Source: Nocardia jejuensis NBRC 103114
Lineage (GTDB): Bacteria; Actinomycetota; Actinomycetes; Mycobacteriales; Mycobacteriaceae
Assembly: GCF_001613145.1 (NCBI RefSeq)
Contig: NZ_BDBU01000019.1
Span: forward strand, 1-64,000
Direction: 5' to 3'
DNA: 64,000 bases
The notes beneath the pieces were generated by a model. It saw only the letters and a program-made list of their open reading frames with translations. It ran no database searches and was not told where the DNA came from. Shown here piece after piece: positions 15,211 through 24,481 of the stretch. Numbering within the stretch: the stretch's first letter is position 1; each line of letters starts with the position of its first letter. The position numbers and the translations under genes are program-made.

Positions 15211-16626
15211 TCAACGGCGGGTCGCGAGGAGCGCATACGGCTCCGGTCGCAAACTCCCCCGCTCATACAGTCCCAGCGCCGGGGTGACCTCGCGTGCCTG
15301 GACACCGACAACGTGTGCCAGATCATAGCTGTCAGTCAGACGCGCCAGCAGAAGCGTCGCCTCATGCAGGGCGAATGCCATCCCGATGCACGCTCGAGGC
15401 CCTGATCCGAACGGTTTGAACCACCGATCCGGAAACAATCGCTGATTATTAGCTATAAAACGTTCGGGATCGAAGACTTCCGCGTCCGGCCCCCACACCT
15501 CCGGGTCGCGTTGCGCCGCGAGGGACAGCACGAACACCGCTCGGCCCTTCGGGATCCGGTAGTCCCCGAGCATGCAGTCCGCGCGCGCGACCCGGAACAG
15601 ACCCGGCACCGGCGGGTGCAGGCGCAGGGTTTCGTTCAGGACGTTGCGGACTCCGCGCATGCCCGCGACCGCGTCGTAGTCCCAGCCCCCGCGCGCGGTG
15701 ATCTGCTCTCGCAGGCCCGACTGGAGTCCCGGGTCGGCAGCGAGGTAGTGCAGCGACGCCTCCAGCAGAGCTGCGGTCGTCTCGTGCCCGGCCACCAGGA
15801 AGGTCAACAGTTGGTCGCTGATGTTGCTGTCCGGCAACGGCTTTCCCGTCTCGGGATCGGTCGCGGTCACCATCAACCCGAGCAGATCCGAAGTGCTGGT
15901 GTCACCGCTCGCGCGGCGCTCGCGCACCAGCTCGTCGACGAACCCGCGCGCCGCGGTGATGTCCCGACGGATACGGGCCGCTTGCAAACGGGTGCGCACC
16001 GCCCCCACCACCGGCAGATCGTTGGTCTGATCCGAGGCCCACCGCAGGATCCGAGCCAGCGCCTGGACGAACCACCGCGCATCCGTGCCGGTCTCGGGCG
16101 GATCCCCGAGCAGCCCAAAGGGTTTGCCGAATGCCGCGCGCGCGATCACTTCCAGGGTCACGGCGGTCATCGAGGCGTGCACGTCGATCCGCCCGCCCGC
16201 GGCCGTGGCCCAGTCCGCGATCAGGTCGTCGGCCACGCCGCTCATGGCCTCGTGATAGGTACGCATCGCGCCCTGGCTGAAACCGGGGGTGAGGATGCGA
16301 TGCGCCATGCCCCACAACGGATCCCGCGACCGCGCCGTGAACAACCCGCTCGGCACGATCTCGCGCAGCACCTCCCCCGGCCCCGCCAGACACCGCGCCC
16401 ACGAACTCTCCTCACACGCCTGCGCGGCCAGCCGCGCCCCGGCCACCACGATCACGCGCGAGTTCAGGAGTTTGCGTTCGAAGATCGGGCCGAGGGTGCG
16501 TGAGAGCTCGAGTTCGTGCTGGGTGGGCCGGCGCCGGTCCACGCTGGCGATATCGCCCAGGATCGGGATCCGGCTCCGCGCGTGCGGGAGCTGATCGAGC
16601 GACAACCCCTCGATGATGCTGGACAT
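15211..16626 (-). CDS. Cytochrome P450, CYP102-like haem domain
   Basis: 471 residues from ATG at 16626 with an AGG-containing site. P450 landmarks: N-terminal RIPILGDIASVD, I-helix oxygen-binding motif AGHETTA, K-helix ExxR (ETLR), PERF-type DPERF, and the haem loop FGSGPRACIGMAFALHEATL with the axial Cys near residue 412. RACIG..FALHEA is characteristic of the fatty-acid hydroxylase CYP102A (BM3) group. Here the fused reductase is absent, so an external ferredoxin or reductase is required and none is in the window. The substrate is probably a medium or long acyl chain (family-based inference). It is divergent from paralogue B. Confidence 0.9.
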   Translation of the reverse strand: MSSIIEGLSLDQLPHARSRIPILGDIASVDRRRPTQHELELSRTLGPIFERKLLNSRVIVVAGARLAAQACEESSWARCLAGPGEVLREIVPSGLFTARSRDPLWGMAHRILTPGFSQGAMRTYHEAMSGVADDLIADWATAAGGRIDVHASMTAVTLEVIARAAFGKPFGLLGDPPETGTDARWFVQALARILRWASDQTNDLPVVGAVRTRLQAARIRRDITAARGFVDELVRERRASGDTSTSDLLGLMVTATDPETGKPLPDSNISDQLLTFLVAGHETTAALLEASLHYLAADPGLQSGLREQITARGGWDYDAVAGMRGVRNVLNETLRLHPPVPGLFRVARADCMLGDYRIPKGRAVFVLSLAAQRDPEVWGPDAEVFDPERFIANNQRLFPDRWFKPFGSGPRACIGMAFALHEATLLLARLTDSYDLAHVVGVQAREVTPALGLYERGSLRPEPYALLATRR

Positions 16627-16863
16627 TCGCTGAACCTCGCTTATCGACGCCGAAAAACGAATCATTGCTGTTCACACAGTCGCTTTTTATGTAGCTGAGG
16701 TGATTGACGCCACAACCTGACGGTGCTGTACTGATCGTGCGCTGGGCGGTTTCCCCTGGTGGCGTCGCTAACTACATCCAGATCACCCCCACATACCGGC
16801 CAACCGCGCCGAGTACACGTCGCTGATCGGATTTCCGACACCACCCAACCGAGGGAACCGCCT
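16627..16863. other. Divergent promoter region between P450 and paralogue B
   Basis: About 240 bp with no convincing open frame. It must hold the promoters for the leftward P450 operon and the rightward genes. No obvious consensus hexamer pair or palindrome stands out. Confidence 0.4.
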
Positions 16864-16926
16864 ATGTTGATCTACGCCTCCGCTGCCAGTGCCAGCACAT
16901 GGAACCCGAACCCTGGGCAATCTTGA
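16864..16926 (+). CDS. Possible 20-residue leader peptide MLIYASAASASTWNPNPGQS
   Basis: A 20-codon frame with GAGGGA 8 nt upstream of ATG. It ends 21 bases before the start of the sensor-like paralogue B, which has its own site (GAGGAAA). The peptide contains single Tyr and Trp residues and a Pro/Asn tail. It could be an attenuation or coupling leader, or simply a chance frame. No family can be assigned. Confidence 0.3.
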   Translation: MLIYASAASASTWNPNPGQS

Positions 16927-16947
16927 AACCGTAGAGGAAAGCGCGCC

Positions 16948-18090
16948 ATGCGACCGTCCAACAACACCAACACCACCTCACCCGTCGCGGGCCCGGCTGC
17001 CAAAAGCCTCACGCCCGAGCCACCCACCACTGCCTGGCAATGGATCGTGATCGACACCATGGACGGGCCGGCCAACGCTTCGCTGATCCTGGATGGGTCC
17101 AACCCTCGAAGGTTCTCGCGGCTTGCACGCTCGAGTATTGCCCGCAACGGCTCCGCCGCGCACTGCATCGAACCTCTGGTCAACGAGGTCACCACCGACG
17201 GAGCCACACACGACAAGTACTTCCACGACCGCACCGACCACGTGCACCATATGATCGCTGTACCTGTGCTGGGCCCGTTCGGCGCCGTCCACGCGGTCGC
17301 GATGTGGGTTGGCAAGATCAACGAGCCCTTGCCGAGGATACCGATCATCGGCGCGGTCGAATGGGACGCGTCCGGACTCGTCTCGGCCTCCCCCGCCGCC
17401 CAATTCCTCCTGCGCACCCGCCATGGAGATGCCCTCACAGGGCACACCATCACCGAAATGCTCGCCGCCCTGGACCATCTCGAGGACCGCTCGGGGTTCT
17501 TGGCATTGTTCAACATGACCAATCTCGCTACACCGACCGATCAATGGTCTGGCATCGCAACCACCACCGACGAGACCGGGCAGAAACACGATATCTTCCT
17601 CGCCGCCCGCCCCACCGTGGTCAACGGGGAACGCCGCGTGCGCGCGGTTGTCGCGGACATCACCGGCACCGCGAACCCCGGCCGTCCGGACCTGACCCTG
17701 GCCGCGATCCGTCACATGCCTGTCCCACCAGGCCATGTCCTGGCCCTCGCGGACCTGATCACGGGGTTCATCCACGAGTTCATGTGCGCCCCGAATTCCC
17801 CCCTGGTCGCGTGGCGCCACCACAATCCGATCTTCACCGACGACGATCACATCGAAGTCGCGAACGCGTGCTTCTCTCTGGCAGCCGGCGTCGTGGACAC
17901 CGTCACCTCCCGCGTCAACGTCCGGTTCAGCCCCGACGGCGAACCTATTCTGCTGGACGCGCGTTGGACCCGGGTCCTGGACGGAGAACGTCCACAAGCC
18001 TTGATCGACATCACTCCGATCTCCCAGATCCCGTCTCCCGTCGTCCCCGGATGCCGCGCGTGTGAGGAAATCGCCGCCAACCAACCCTGA
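16948..18090 (+). CDS. Sensor-like protein, paralogue B
   Basis: 380 residues from ATG with GAGGAAA 8 nt upstream. The N-terminal half matches paralogue A (WIVIDTMDG, MIAVPVLGPFGAVHAVAMWV, then a second PAS-like segment AVEWDASGLVSASPAAQFLL). The middle (MLAALDHLEDRSGFLALFN) and the segment GERRVRAVVADITGTA fit a PAS core followed by a PAC-like strand. The C-terminal part is unassigned and ends with PGCRACEEI. It probably senses a small molecule or redox state and interacts with the P450 locus, which is an inference from the divergent arrangement. Confidence 0.6.
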   Translation: MRPSNNTNTTSPVAGPAAKSLTPEPPTTAWQWIVIDTMDGPANASLILDGSNPRRFSRLARSSIARNGSAAHCIEPLVNEVTTDGATHDKYFHDRTDHVHHMIAVPVLGPFGAVHAVAMWVGKINEPLPRIPIIGAVEWDASGLVSASPAAQFLLRTRHGDALTGHTITEMLAALDHLEDRSGFLALFNMTNLATPTDQWSGIATTTDETGQKHDIFLAARPTVVNGERRVRAVVADITGTANPGRPDLTLAAIRHMPVPPGHVLALADLITGFIHEFMCAPNSPLVAWRHHNPIFTDDDHIEVANACFSLAAGVVDTVTSRVNVRFSPDGEPILLDARWTRVLDGERPQALIDITPISQIPSPVVPGCRACEEIAANQP

Positions 18091-18134
18091 AACCGCCTGA
18101 CTGCCTTCAACAGCCGAGCACAACACGGTCAGGC

Positions 18135-19004
18135 TCAACTGCTCAGCGACTCCAGAATCTCCTCAGGACAATCCACGAACGCCAGATGACCTACACCCGG
18201 CACGATATGCAAATCGCTGCGACCCAGCCCGCCCGCAAGACGGCGCGCTTCGCACGGAGAGACGTTCGTATCGTCCGCACCGTGCCAGATCTGCACACAC
18301 TGACGCACCTGAGAGAGCGAAAACCCCCAGTCCCAGGTAAACAGCAACCGCATATCGATCGTGAACCCAGCCGGACCGCGAGCGAACGCCTCCTGGATAT
18401 TGGCGGTTAACTTGGTGTGCAACTCCATGTCGCCAGCCACCCGCACCCGATCCGGTGCCGCCATCCGCCCGACCAGGGCATCCACCCCCTCCTGCGACGC
18501 AGTCACCTTCCCCAACCGGGCGGCCATCGGCCCGAGCAGGAACGGCAACCTGCGCAGCATCACCAGCCCACGCCGCTTCTTACGCCCGACCGCGTCGAGG
18601 TCGTCGAGGCACTCATCCAGCGGGGCCGGCGAACTCACCACCGCAGCAGCGTTCACCCGATCACCCAACGCCACAGCACATCCCAGCGCGAACGGGCCAC
18701 CACCCGAGACACCCAGGACCGCGAAATCCTCAAGTCCCAACGCGTCCATAGTCTCGGCGACGATCGGCGCCCAGTCCAACACTCTGCCCTTCGGCGAGAG
18801 AGCTCTCTGCCCAAGACCGGGCCGGTCGATCGCGATGATCCGCACACCAGCCGCGAGCGCCGCGTCCTTGAAGACCTCCGCTTCGCGCCACGCTCCGGGA
18901 CTGCCGTGGAAATACACCACAGGCTTGCCATACGGGCTGCCGTACTCCGCGATCCGGACCGCACATCCAGGCAAATCGATAGAACGAGCCACCGACGATG
19001 TCAT
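18135..19004 (-). CDS. Alpha/beta hydrolase
   Basis: 289 residues. The standard fold is visible: VVYFHGSPGAWRE (HG oxyanion motif), RIIAIDRPGLGQR, nucleophile elbow GVSGGGPFAL (Ser near residue 100), acid loop WHGADDTNVSP (Asp) and the catalytic GVGHLAF (His near residue 270). The size matches epoxide hydrolase or lipase-like esterases. The position next to the P450/sensor block and before the catabolic genes suggests action on an ester or ring-opened intermediate, but no substrate can be read from the sequence. Confidence 0.85.
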   Translation of the reverse strand: MTSSVARSIDLPGCAVRIAEYGSPYGKPVVYFHGSPGAWREAEVFKDAALAAGVRIIAIDRPGLGQRALSPKGRVLDWAPIVAETMDALGLEDFAVLGVSGGGPFALGCAVALGDRVNAAAVVSSPAPLDECLDDLDAVGRKKRRGLVMLRRLPFLLGPMAARLGKVTASQEGVDALVGRMAAPDRVRVAGDMELHTKLTANIQEAFARGPAGFTIDMRLLFTWDWGFSLSQVRQCVQIWHGADDTNVSPCEARRLAGGLGRSDLHIVPGVGHLAFVDCPEEILESLSS

Positions 19005-19867
19005 GTCGGCAGAGTAGACGCGTTACGCCTCTCACCCGTGTCATCATCGGACGGCACGTCGCGAAACTTCCTGAGATGCCGGAATTTTCGGCGCGGGACG
19101 ACCCTGCACGGCACAATGCGTCACCCCGCAATCGACCAGGTTGGCCCGTTTGGAGCGATGACCCTGCACACGGCGGAACTCCCGGGCAAAGCCGTCACGG
19201 GTTCGACACCACAGCCCCTCGCGGTCGAGGAATTTCCCGATGGTTGTGGTCGAGGTATAGCACCTGATGAATGTGGAACGGAGATCGCTGGCGCGCAACA
19301 GTGCGATCACGGCGGGAAGAAACGCCGACAATGACCGATCGATTGATTACAGCGCTTAGGCAGCCCCGAGAACCCGCTCGCGCCAAACGATTCGACCATC
19401 TGAGTGATACGAGGTAAGAGCCCCGACATCGAGACACGATCATCTCCCGGCTGACCGAGTCGCTGCATCTCCACCAGGAGGGCCACCTGAGTACCACGAA
19501 CTCGCGACGTCCTCCCCCCGTCTCCGACGCCACGCGGCGCAAACACTGACGCCGGCAACATCTTCCGCGGGTGAAGGAACCGTGCGCGAGATCCTGCCCG
19601 TGTACGAAGGCGCCATCGACGCACTCAGACCTACGCCGGGTCTGAGGCAACGAGCACACGCTGTCATCGACGCGAACGCCTTCGAGGCGCTTCAAGTTCT
19701 ACTTCACAGCCGCTCCTCGCAACAGGACCGAGCACCACGGGGCGCTCTCGTACGTCAAATACCGAGGATCCCAGTGAACTCGCCTTGTGCATCTACCTGG
19801 TCACCCGCCGCGCACTCCCCGCCACAAACCAACCAGACCACCGATATTTAGACCAATGGGACGCTTA
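19005..19867. other. Non-coding or decayed stretch with a TetR-type operator-like site
   Basis: About 860 bp. Overlapping minus-strand frames (19044-19331, 19195-19695) have no ribosome sites and no clear family, and look like remains of decayed genes. At 19333-19347 lies GACCGATCGATTGAT, closely related to the operator in front of the SDR gene. Confidence 0.4.
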
Positions 19868-19890
19868 TTCGACCGATCGGTTGATAAAAT
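19868..19890 (+). promoter_or_regulatory. Operator/promoter of the BadH-like SDR gene
   Basis: TTCGACCGATCGGTTGATA contains the imperfect palindrome CGACCGATCGGTTG (19870-19883). It runs straight into a -10-like TAAAAT (19885-19890). Transcription would begin near 19897, leaving a leader with AAAGGAG before the GTG. The site resembles TetR-family operators, and two tetR genes lie just downstream. Confidence 0.5.
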
Positions 19891-19944
19891 CAACACGGGG
19901 TCGGTAGCGTCATTCGGACAACCACCACACGAAAGGAGCTTCCC

Positions 19945-20685
19945 GTGGATCTCACACACAAGGTCGCAGTGGTTACAGGTGCAGCCTCCGGTATCGGACG
20001 TGCCATCGCGATCGGTCTCGCAGAAGCAGGCGCGAGGGTTGCTGCAGTCGATATCAACGGCGATGGCCTCATAGACACAGCGCCGATACTCGGCCCAGGC
20101 GCTACCACCCACAAGGTCGATCTATGCGACCAACAAGCGATCTCGGCCTTACGAGACGAGGTCATCACTGTGCACGGGCTACCTCATGTGATCGTCAACG
20201 CCGCAGGATTCGACCAGGTCGAACCGTTCATGCAGAACAGCGACGCGCTCTGGGAATCACTGGTCGCGGTGAACTTCCTCGGCCCGATCCGCCTCACCCG
20301 CGCGTTCCTCGAACCGATCCTCGCCCAGCATCACAGAGCCAAGATCGTCAACATTGCCAGCGACGCCGGCAGAGTCGGTTCGCTCGGTGAAACGGTCTAC
20401 TCCGGCACCAAGGGCGGGCTCATTGCCTTTACCAAATCACTCGCTCGCGAGCTCGCTCCGCACCAGATCAACGTCAACTGCGTGTGTCCCGGCCCGACCG
20501 ACACACCATTGTTCGCGACACTGCCACCTAAAGTCCGTTCTGGACTGATTCGAGCAATCCCGTTCCGCAGGCTCGGCACACCCGCCGAGGTCGCGGACGC
20601 CGTGCTGTTCTTCGCCTCGGACTATTCGGACTTCGTCACCGGTCAAGTACTCAGTGTCAGCGGAGGCCTGACGATGGTCGGCTGA
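19945..20685 (+). CDS. SDR dehydrogenase, BadH-like (2-hydroxycyclohexanecarboxyl-CoA dehydrogenase type)
   Basis: 246 residues from GTG with AAAGGAG 7 nt upstream. It shows the SDR hallmarks TGAASGIGRA (NAD(P)-binding), NAAG, the catalytic Ser (IVNIASDAGRVGS), YSGTKGG (Tyr-x-x-x-Lys) and PGPTDTP. The stretches NIASDAGRVGSLGETVY and VTGQVLSVSGGLTMVG follow BadH of Rhodopseudomonas palustris closely, as I recall that sequence. BadH oxidises 2-hydroxycyclohexanecarboxyl-CoA to the 2-keto product. The BadI-like hydrolase 15 kb away is the next step of that pathway, which supports the assignment. Confidence 0.8.
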   Translation: MDLTHKVAVVTGAASGIGRAIAIGLAEAGARVAAVDINGDGLIDTAPILGPGATTHKVDLCDQQAISALRDEVITVHGLPHVIVNAAGFDQVEPFMQNSDALWESLVAVNFLGPIRLTRAFLEPILAQHHRAKIVNIASDAGRVGSLGETVYSGTKGGLIAFTKSLARELAPHQINVNCVCPGPTDTPLFATLPPKVRSGLIRAIPFRRLGTPAEVADAVLFFASDYSDFVTGQVLSVSGGLTMVG

Positions 20686-20854
20686 CCAGCTCCTACCTTG
20701 GAAGGGGAACCGACTTCGGACCGCCGCGGCCCGAGCTGTGCGAAGAACCGCTCCGAGATCGGCACACGAATCATTTCGCCGCGAGTACAAGTGCACACCA
20801 CGTGCCCTTCGTCTCGCCGTACTCGTATTGTCTCACCGCCACAACACACCAGGC

Positions 20855-21535
20855 TCAGTTCGCTGTGCAACCGCGGGCGCCCATCATCAGAGAAGCGGTG
20901 TCAACTAACTGTTCACGCAAGGTCGCTTTCGACTCACGGTCCATTGACACGCGGATCCACAGCGATGACTGATTGAGTGCACCGTGCAGACACTGCAAGG
21001 CGACATCGGGGTAAGGGCAGTCGAACTCACCCGCATCGATACCCCCCTCTACCACACTCCGGAAGATTGCGTCGTGCCGACGTCGACTGTCCTTGATAGC
21101 CCCGCTCAAGGATTCGGGCCACGACTTCGGCCACGAAAACACAGCCGCCACCTCGGGAGCGGTTTCGGTCAAGATCCGCACCTGTTCTCGAATCAACGCG
21201 CGCAACTGTTCGAGATAACTGAGTCCGATCACCTCGTTCAATGCCGTTTCGAGCCGCATGACTACATCCATGGTCAGGCTCTCGAGAACAGCCCGAACCA
21301 ACTCGTCCTTCCCGGAAAAGTAGTGGTACAGAGTCGCTTTAGCAATATCAGTGCGCTCCGCAACGTCTTCAAGGCTCATCCCCTGATACCCCTGCGCTGA
21401 CAACAACTCTGTCGCCGTGCGTACGATTTCGGCCTTGCGCCGGTCTCGTCGACGCGCGACCCTGCTCGACGGCCTCGCCTCGGCAGATGCCTCCACAGCA
21501 CGAGCGGAACTATCGGTCGCCGGTGACTCGGCCAA
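20855..21535 (-). CDS. TetR-family regulator 1
   Basis: 226 residues. The N-terminal HTH (RRDRRKAEIVRTATELLSAQ, then EDVAERTDIAKATLYHYFSG) lies at residues about 28-75 after a 25-residue polar extension. The C-terminal ligand domain (TAPEVAAVFSWPKSWPESL) has the all-helical TetR pattern. It converges on the BadH-like gene and is the prime candidate to bind the ACCGATCGGT-type operators and respond to an acyl-CoA or aromatic/alicyclic acid (inference). Confidence 0.85.
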   Translation of the reverse strand: MAESPATDSSARAVEASAEARPSSRVARRRDRRKAEIVRTATELLSAQGYQGMSLEDVAERTDIAKATLYHYFSGKDELVRAVLESLTMDVVMRLETALNEVIGLSYLEQLRALIREQVRILTETAPEVAAVFSWPKSWPESLSGAIKDSRRRHDAIFRSVVEGGIDAGEFDCPYPDVALQCLHGALNQSSLWIRVSMDRESKATLREQLVDTASLMMGARGCTAN

Positions 21536-21839
21536 GGCTTACCACTTCCGTAAAGGCACCGCGCTCGGCAGCACCGACCATCACGAGTTCGAAACGAGTA
21601 TAAAGAAGACGAATAACCGGCCAATCAGTCTCTATTTCGGCCAACTCCACCGAAGATCGACCTGACGGTTCATCGGCAGAAAGCAGCCACACAACGCCCA
21701 GGTGTGCGATGGCCCGACTTCGGGCAGCGTGATCGGCACCGTCTAACCACTCGAGCAGTCCCGTCCCGATACGGACAAAACAAGCCAGCTGCGGGTATCC
21801 AGACCAGCCTTGTAGCAGGTCGACTCTGCCCGTGATCAC
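21510..21839 (-). CDS. Hypothetical 109-residue protein upstream of tetR 1
   Basis: The frame is open for 109 codons and overlaps the tetR start by 26 nt, as cotranscribed genes often do. The product is mildly hydrophobic with no clear membrane helix (CFVRIGTGLLEWL; AIAHLGVVWLLSADE). No family is recognised and the ribosome site is poor. It may be a real small gene or a chance frame. Confidence 0.3.
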   Translation of the reverse strand: MITGRVDLLQGWSGYPQLACFVRIGTGLLEWLDGADHAARSRAIAHLGVVWLLSADEPSGRSSVELAEIETDWPVIRLLYTRFELVMVGAAERGAFTEVVSLGRVTGDR

Positions 21840-21985
21840 CGATCTGTTCCTCGCGCCGCCGATGCAACCGACGCGAGTCTCGCGTCACTTGCGGCACTCC
21901 GCGTCAGACCAGCTACGCAATATCACTGGGAACCAACTCACCTCGTCTCCGCCGACGAGCGTTCATAGACAGGTTTCTCCCGAAG

Positions 21986-22651
21986 CTACGTACCGTCGCC
22001 CAGAAGTGTCCCGGGGCTCTGGAGTTCGAGATCCCCACGACGAACCGCCCGCTGCTCCCGCGTCGCCCGCACAAGTCCCAACCCGGCGTCAGAGTAGCCC
22101 CAGCACAACTGTTCGAGTGCTAGACCACCATCCGGACGAAACCAATGCGACACCGACGTGCACATCGACAAAAGCCCGCTGGCGATCGTGTTGGGGTGCC
22201 CGACATCGAACACACCTTCGTCCACTCCCTGCTGAACCGCATTGCGCCACACCTGCTCGTAGGAATCACGCAGGCTCAGAACCCGTTCACGCCGCTTCCC
22301 CTCGAGAGCGCGGATCTCGGTATCACTGACCACCTTGGCCAGCCGATCCGAAGCGTGAGCCCACACATGCTGCTCTATCAGCGCGCTGAGCAGATACTCA
22401 GGTCGATCGTAGAGGTCAGTGAGCGCGATAGCAGCATCACGAAGTGGTTCGGTACTCGTCACCATGATGTCGACCAGAAGGTCATCTTTATTGCCGAAAA
22501 AGTGATACAGCGACGACAAGGTCGTGCCAGCGCTGGTGGCGATATCGCGGATACCCGTGCCGAAGAAGCCCTTGTCCGCGAATAGTTCCACCGCAGCATC
22601 ACGAAGGCGCTGCTGCGTGGCCGCCGATTCCGCCGGGCGTGTGCGTGCCAT
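21986..22651 (-). CDS. TetR-family regulator 2
   Basis: 221 residues from ATG at 22651 (GAGGG six bases upstream; a longer frame upstream lacks a site). The HTH is typical of TetR proteins: RLRDAAVELFADKGFFGTGI, RDIATSAGTTLSSLYHFFGN. The C-terminal domain (LLSALIEQHVWAHASDRLAK, EIRALEGKRRERVL) resembles FadR/KstR2-like acyl-CoA-responsive regulators. It likely controls part of the nearby catabolic genes. The leader upstream is about 780 bp. Confidence 0.85.
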   Translation of the reverse strand: MARTRPAESAATQQRLRDAAVELFADKGFFGTGIRDIATSAGTTLSSLYHFFGNKDDLLVDIMVTSTEPLRDAAIALTDLYDRPEYLLSALIEQHVWAHASDRLAKVVSDTEIRALEGKRRERVLSLRDSYEQVWRNAVQQGVDEGVFDVGHPNTIASGLLSMCTSVSHWFRPDGGLALEQLCWGYSDAGLGLVRATREQRAVRRGDLELQSPGTLLGDGT

Positions 22652-23434
22652 CAAACCCTCATTCCCTGTACACCCAGCACTGGACGATAACTTCCACGAT
22701 CGGGGACCAATGCCGCGAACCCGGACGCGTAGCCGCAACCCGGGGCGTCACCTCGGACTCGGCACCCACAACAACACACCGAGGCGAGGCTAGACACAGC
22801 CACCCTCATCCCGCCGGTCTTCACCACGCGCTCTCGACCTTTCCAGTCGCCGGCTGACACAACTCACACACCACTACCCCCCGAAAGCGGCAATCGAGTC
22901 AGATCTTTGACACAGGACGCCATCAGATCATCGCCAGTGGACCTTCGAACTTCAGCAGCTCAGCTCCTTCGTCGGTGCTCTCAGCAAGAACGATGACCAC
23001 CCTTTCCGCTCGAACCGACACGTGCGGCCGCCGATGCCGTCGTATCGCGCGTGGCAACGGACCCCCGCCCCCCTCTGCTCATCATCACACCGCACACAAG
23101 CGACCGCTCCCGAGCACAGCAGCCCATCGGGCTGAACACCACGACACCATCATACTCTATCGATCGATCGCATCAATTGAGTTGCGGTAGTCGCCTAGCG
23201 CCGGAGCCGGAAGCAATTACGCCTCAAGGCGCAAAAACGAATCAGCGAACCCCACCGTGTTGCAGCGGACCGCGAATTCGTACAGCAACCGGGTCCTCGC
23301 TGTGCACGAACGGCACGACGCGGAACGACCGTCGCGACAACAATCCACGCTCACAAACCTCAGGCCCACAACGGTTCCCATCAGTGGGACTTTCCTACAA
23401 GCTCGATAACCACGACTGGTTCTACACTCGCCAC
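22652..23434. other. Intergenic region with an operator-like palindrome
   Basis: No gene is supported. At 23158-23180 lies TATCGATCGATCGCATCAAT, related to the operator words in front of the catabolic genes. Just before 23435 the words TACACT (23423-23428) and the start codon are spaced for a leaderless transcript. Confidence 0.4.
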
Positions 23435-24202
23435 ATGGTTGGGCAGACAGACGAGACCAACACCTCCGGGCCGGGTCACCGGTCCTTTCGCCAACAACTG
23501 AGCGCTGTCCGGCACCGATACTCCACCAGCCCGCTGAGCCATACGACGATAACCCGACATCTCGGCTACTTCACCGCCGTACTCGGCTCGATTCTCACCT
23601 TCATATTGCTGTTCCAGCCGTGGGCCACCGCATCCAGCTCCAACGGAATGGCCAGCTCGAACGCCTTCGGACGCCTCAACAGCTCCACCAAATACCTGAC
23701 GGTGCTGTCCCAACACCGCGCACCCGCTCCCAGTATCTCGGGAATCGGAGCGCTGCTGGCCAGCGTCACAATCCTCATCACATGCCTGTCGGCAGCGATC
23801 TACATTCGCATACGTATGGAAGCGATAGCCACTACCATCACCCTCGCCACCGTCGCGACTTCGATATTGGTGCTGATCACCCTGTTGTACCTCAACAGCA
23901 AAATACCGCAACTGCAGGCAATGACATCCCGAACCTACGACCTCGGAGGCATGATCGGCAGTCTGATGGCCTGGGCAGGAGGCAAGAGCAAACTACCCTT
24001 GCCCGGATTCAACGACCCCGCCGCTTTCTCCGGCGCCCACATGACCACCTCGGCACTGCTGGCCGGAGCAAGTTCCATCACCTCAGCAATCGCCGCAATA
24101 GTGCAATGGTCCTTCGACCACCCGCACGCCCGCCTCATTTTGCGGCGACGTTCGACGCCCACGGCCAGGTTCCACGCCACCATACAAAAACCAGAATCCT
24201 AG
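23435..24202 (+). CDS. Polytopic membrane protein, unknown function
   Basis: 255 residues from ATG at 23435, six bases after TACACT, so it is probably leaderless. An upstream extension of the frame lacks coding character. There are three or four hydrophobic helices (HLGYFTAVLGSILTFILLFQP, GIGALLASVTILITCLSAAIYI, TLATVATSILVLITLLYL) with a long polar loop and a basic C-terminus (HARLILRRRS). No transporter or enzyme motif is visible. It may be an envelope protein accompanying the regulators. Confidence 0.6.
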   Translation: MVGQTDETNTSGPGHRSFRQQLSAVRHRYSTSPLSHTTITRHLGYFTAVLGSILTFILLFQPWATASSSNGMASSNAFGRLNSSTKYLTVLSQHRAPAPSISGIGALLASVTILITCLSAAIYIRIRMEAIATTITLATVATSILVLITLLYLNSKIPQLQAMTSRTYDLGGMIGSLMAWAGGKSKLPLPGFNDPAAFSGAHMTTSALLAGASSITSAIAAIVQWSFDHPHARLILRRRSTPTARFHATIQKPES

Positions 24203-24481
24203 GCCCGCGCAGCCGCCCCAGTGCCTCCACGACATTTACGAGCAGAGCGCGTAACCAGCGCGGAGACACCGATACGAGCGAGTCCGCGCCCTGTCGGCCG
24301 CGACAGCACTCACCGTCGCCCCCTAGACCTGCCGCCGCAACGGTGCCACCGCCGCGAGAAAGCGACTACGGGAAGAGGCCTGGCCGAGTCGACCAGGCCG
24401 GGGAAACAACCACCACCGACGATCGCCGCCCGCAGCGACCAGCCTTTCCCGTTCAATGCTGTAAAAAGGTATGGAACACCC

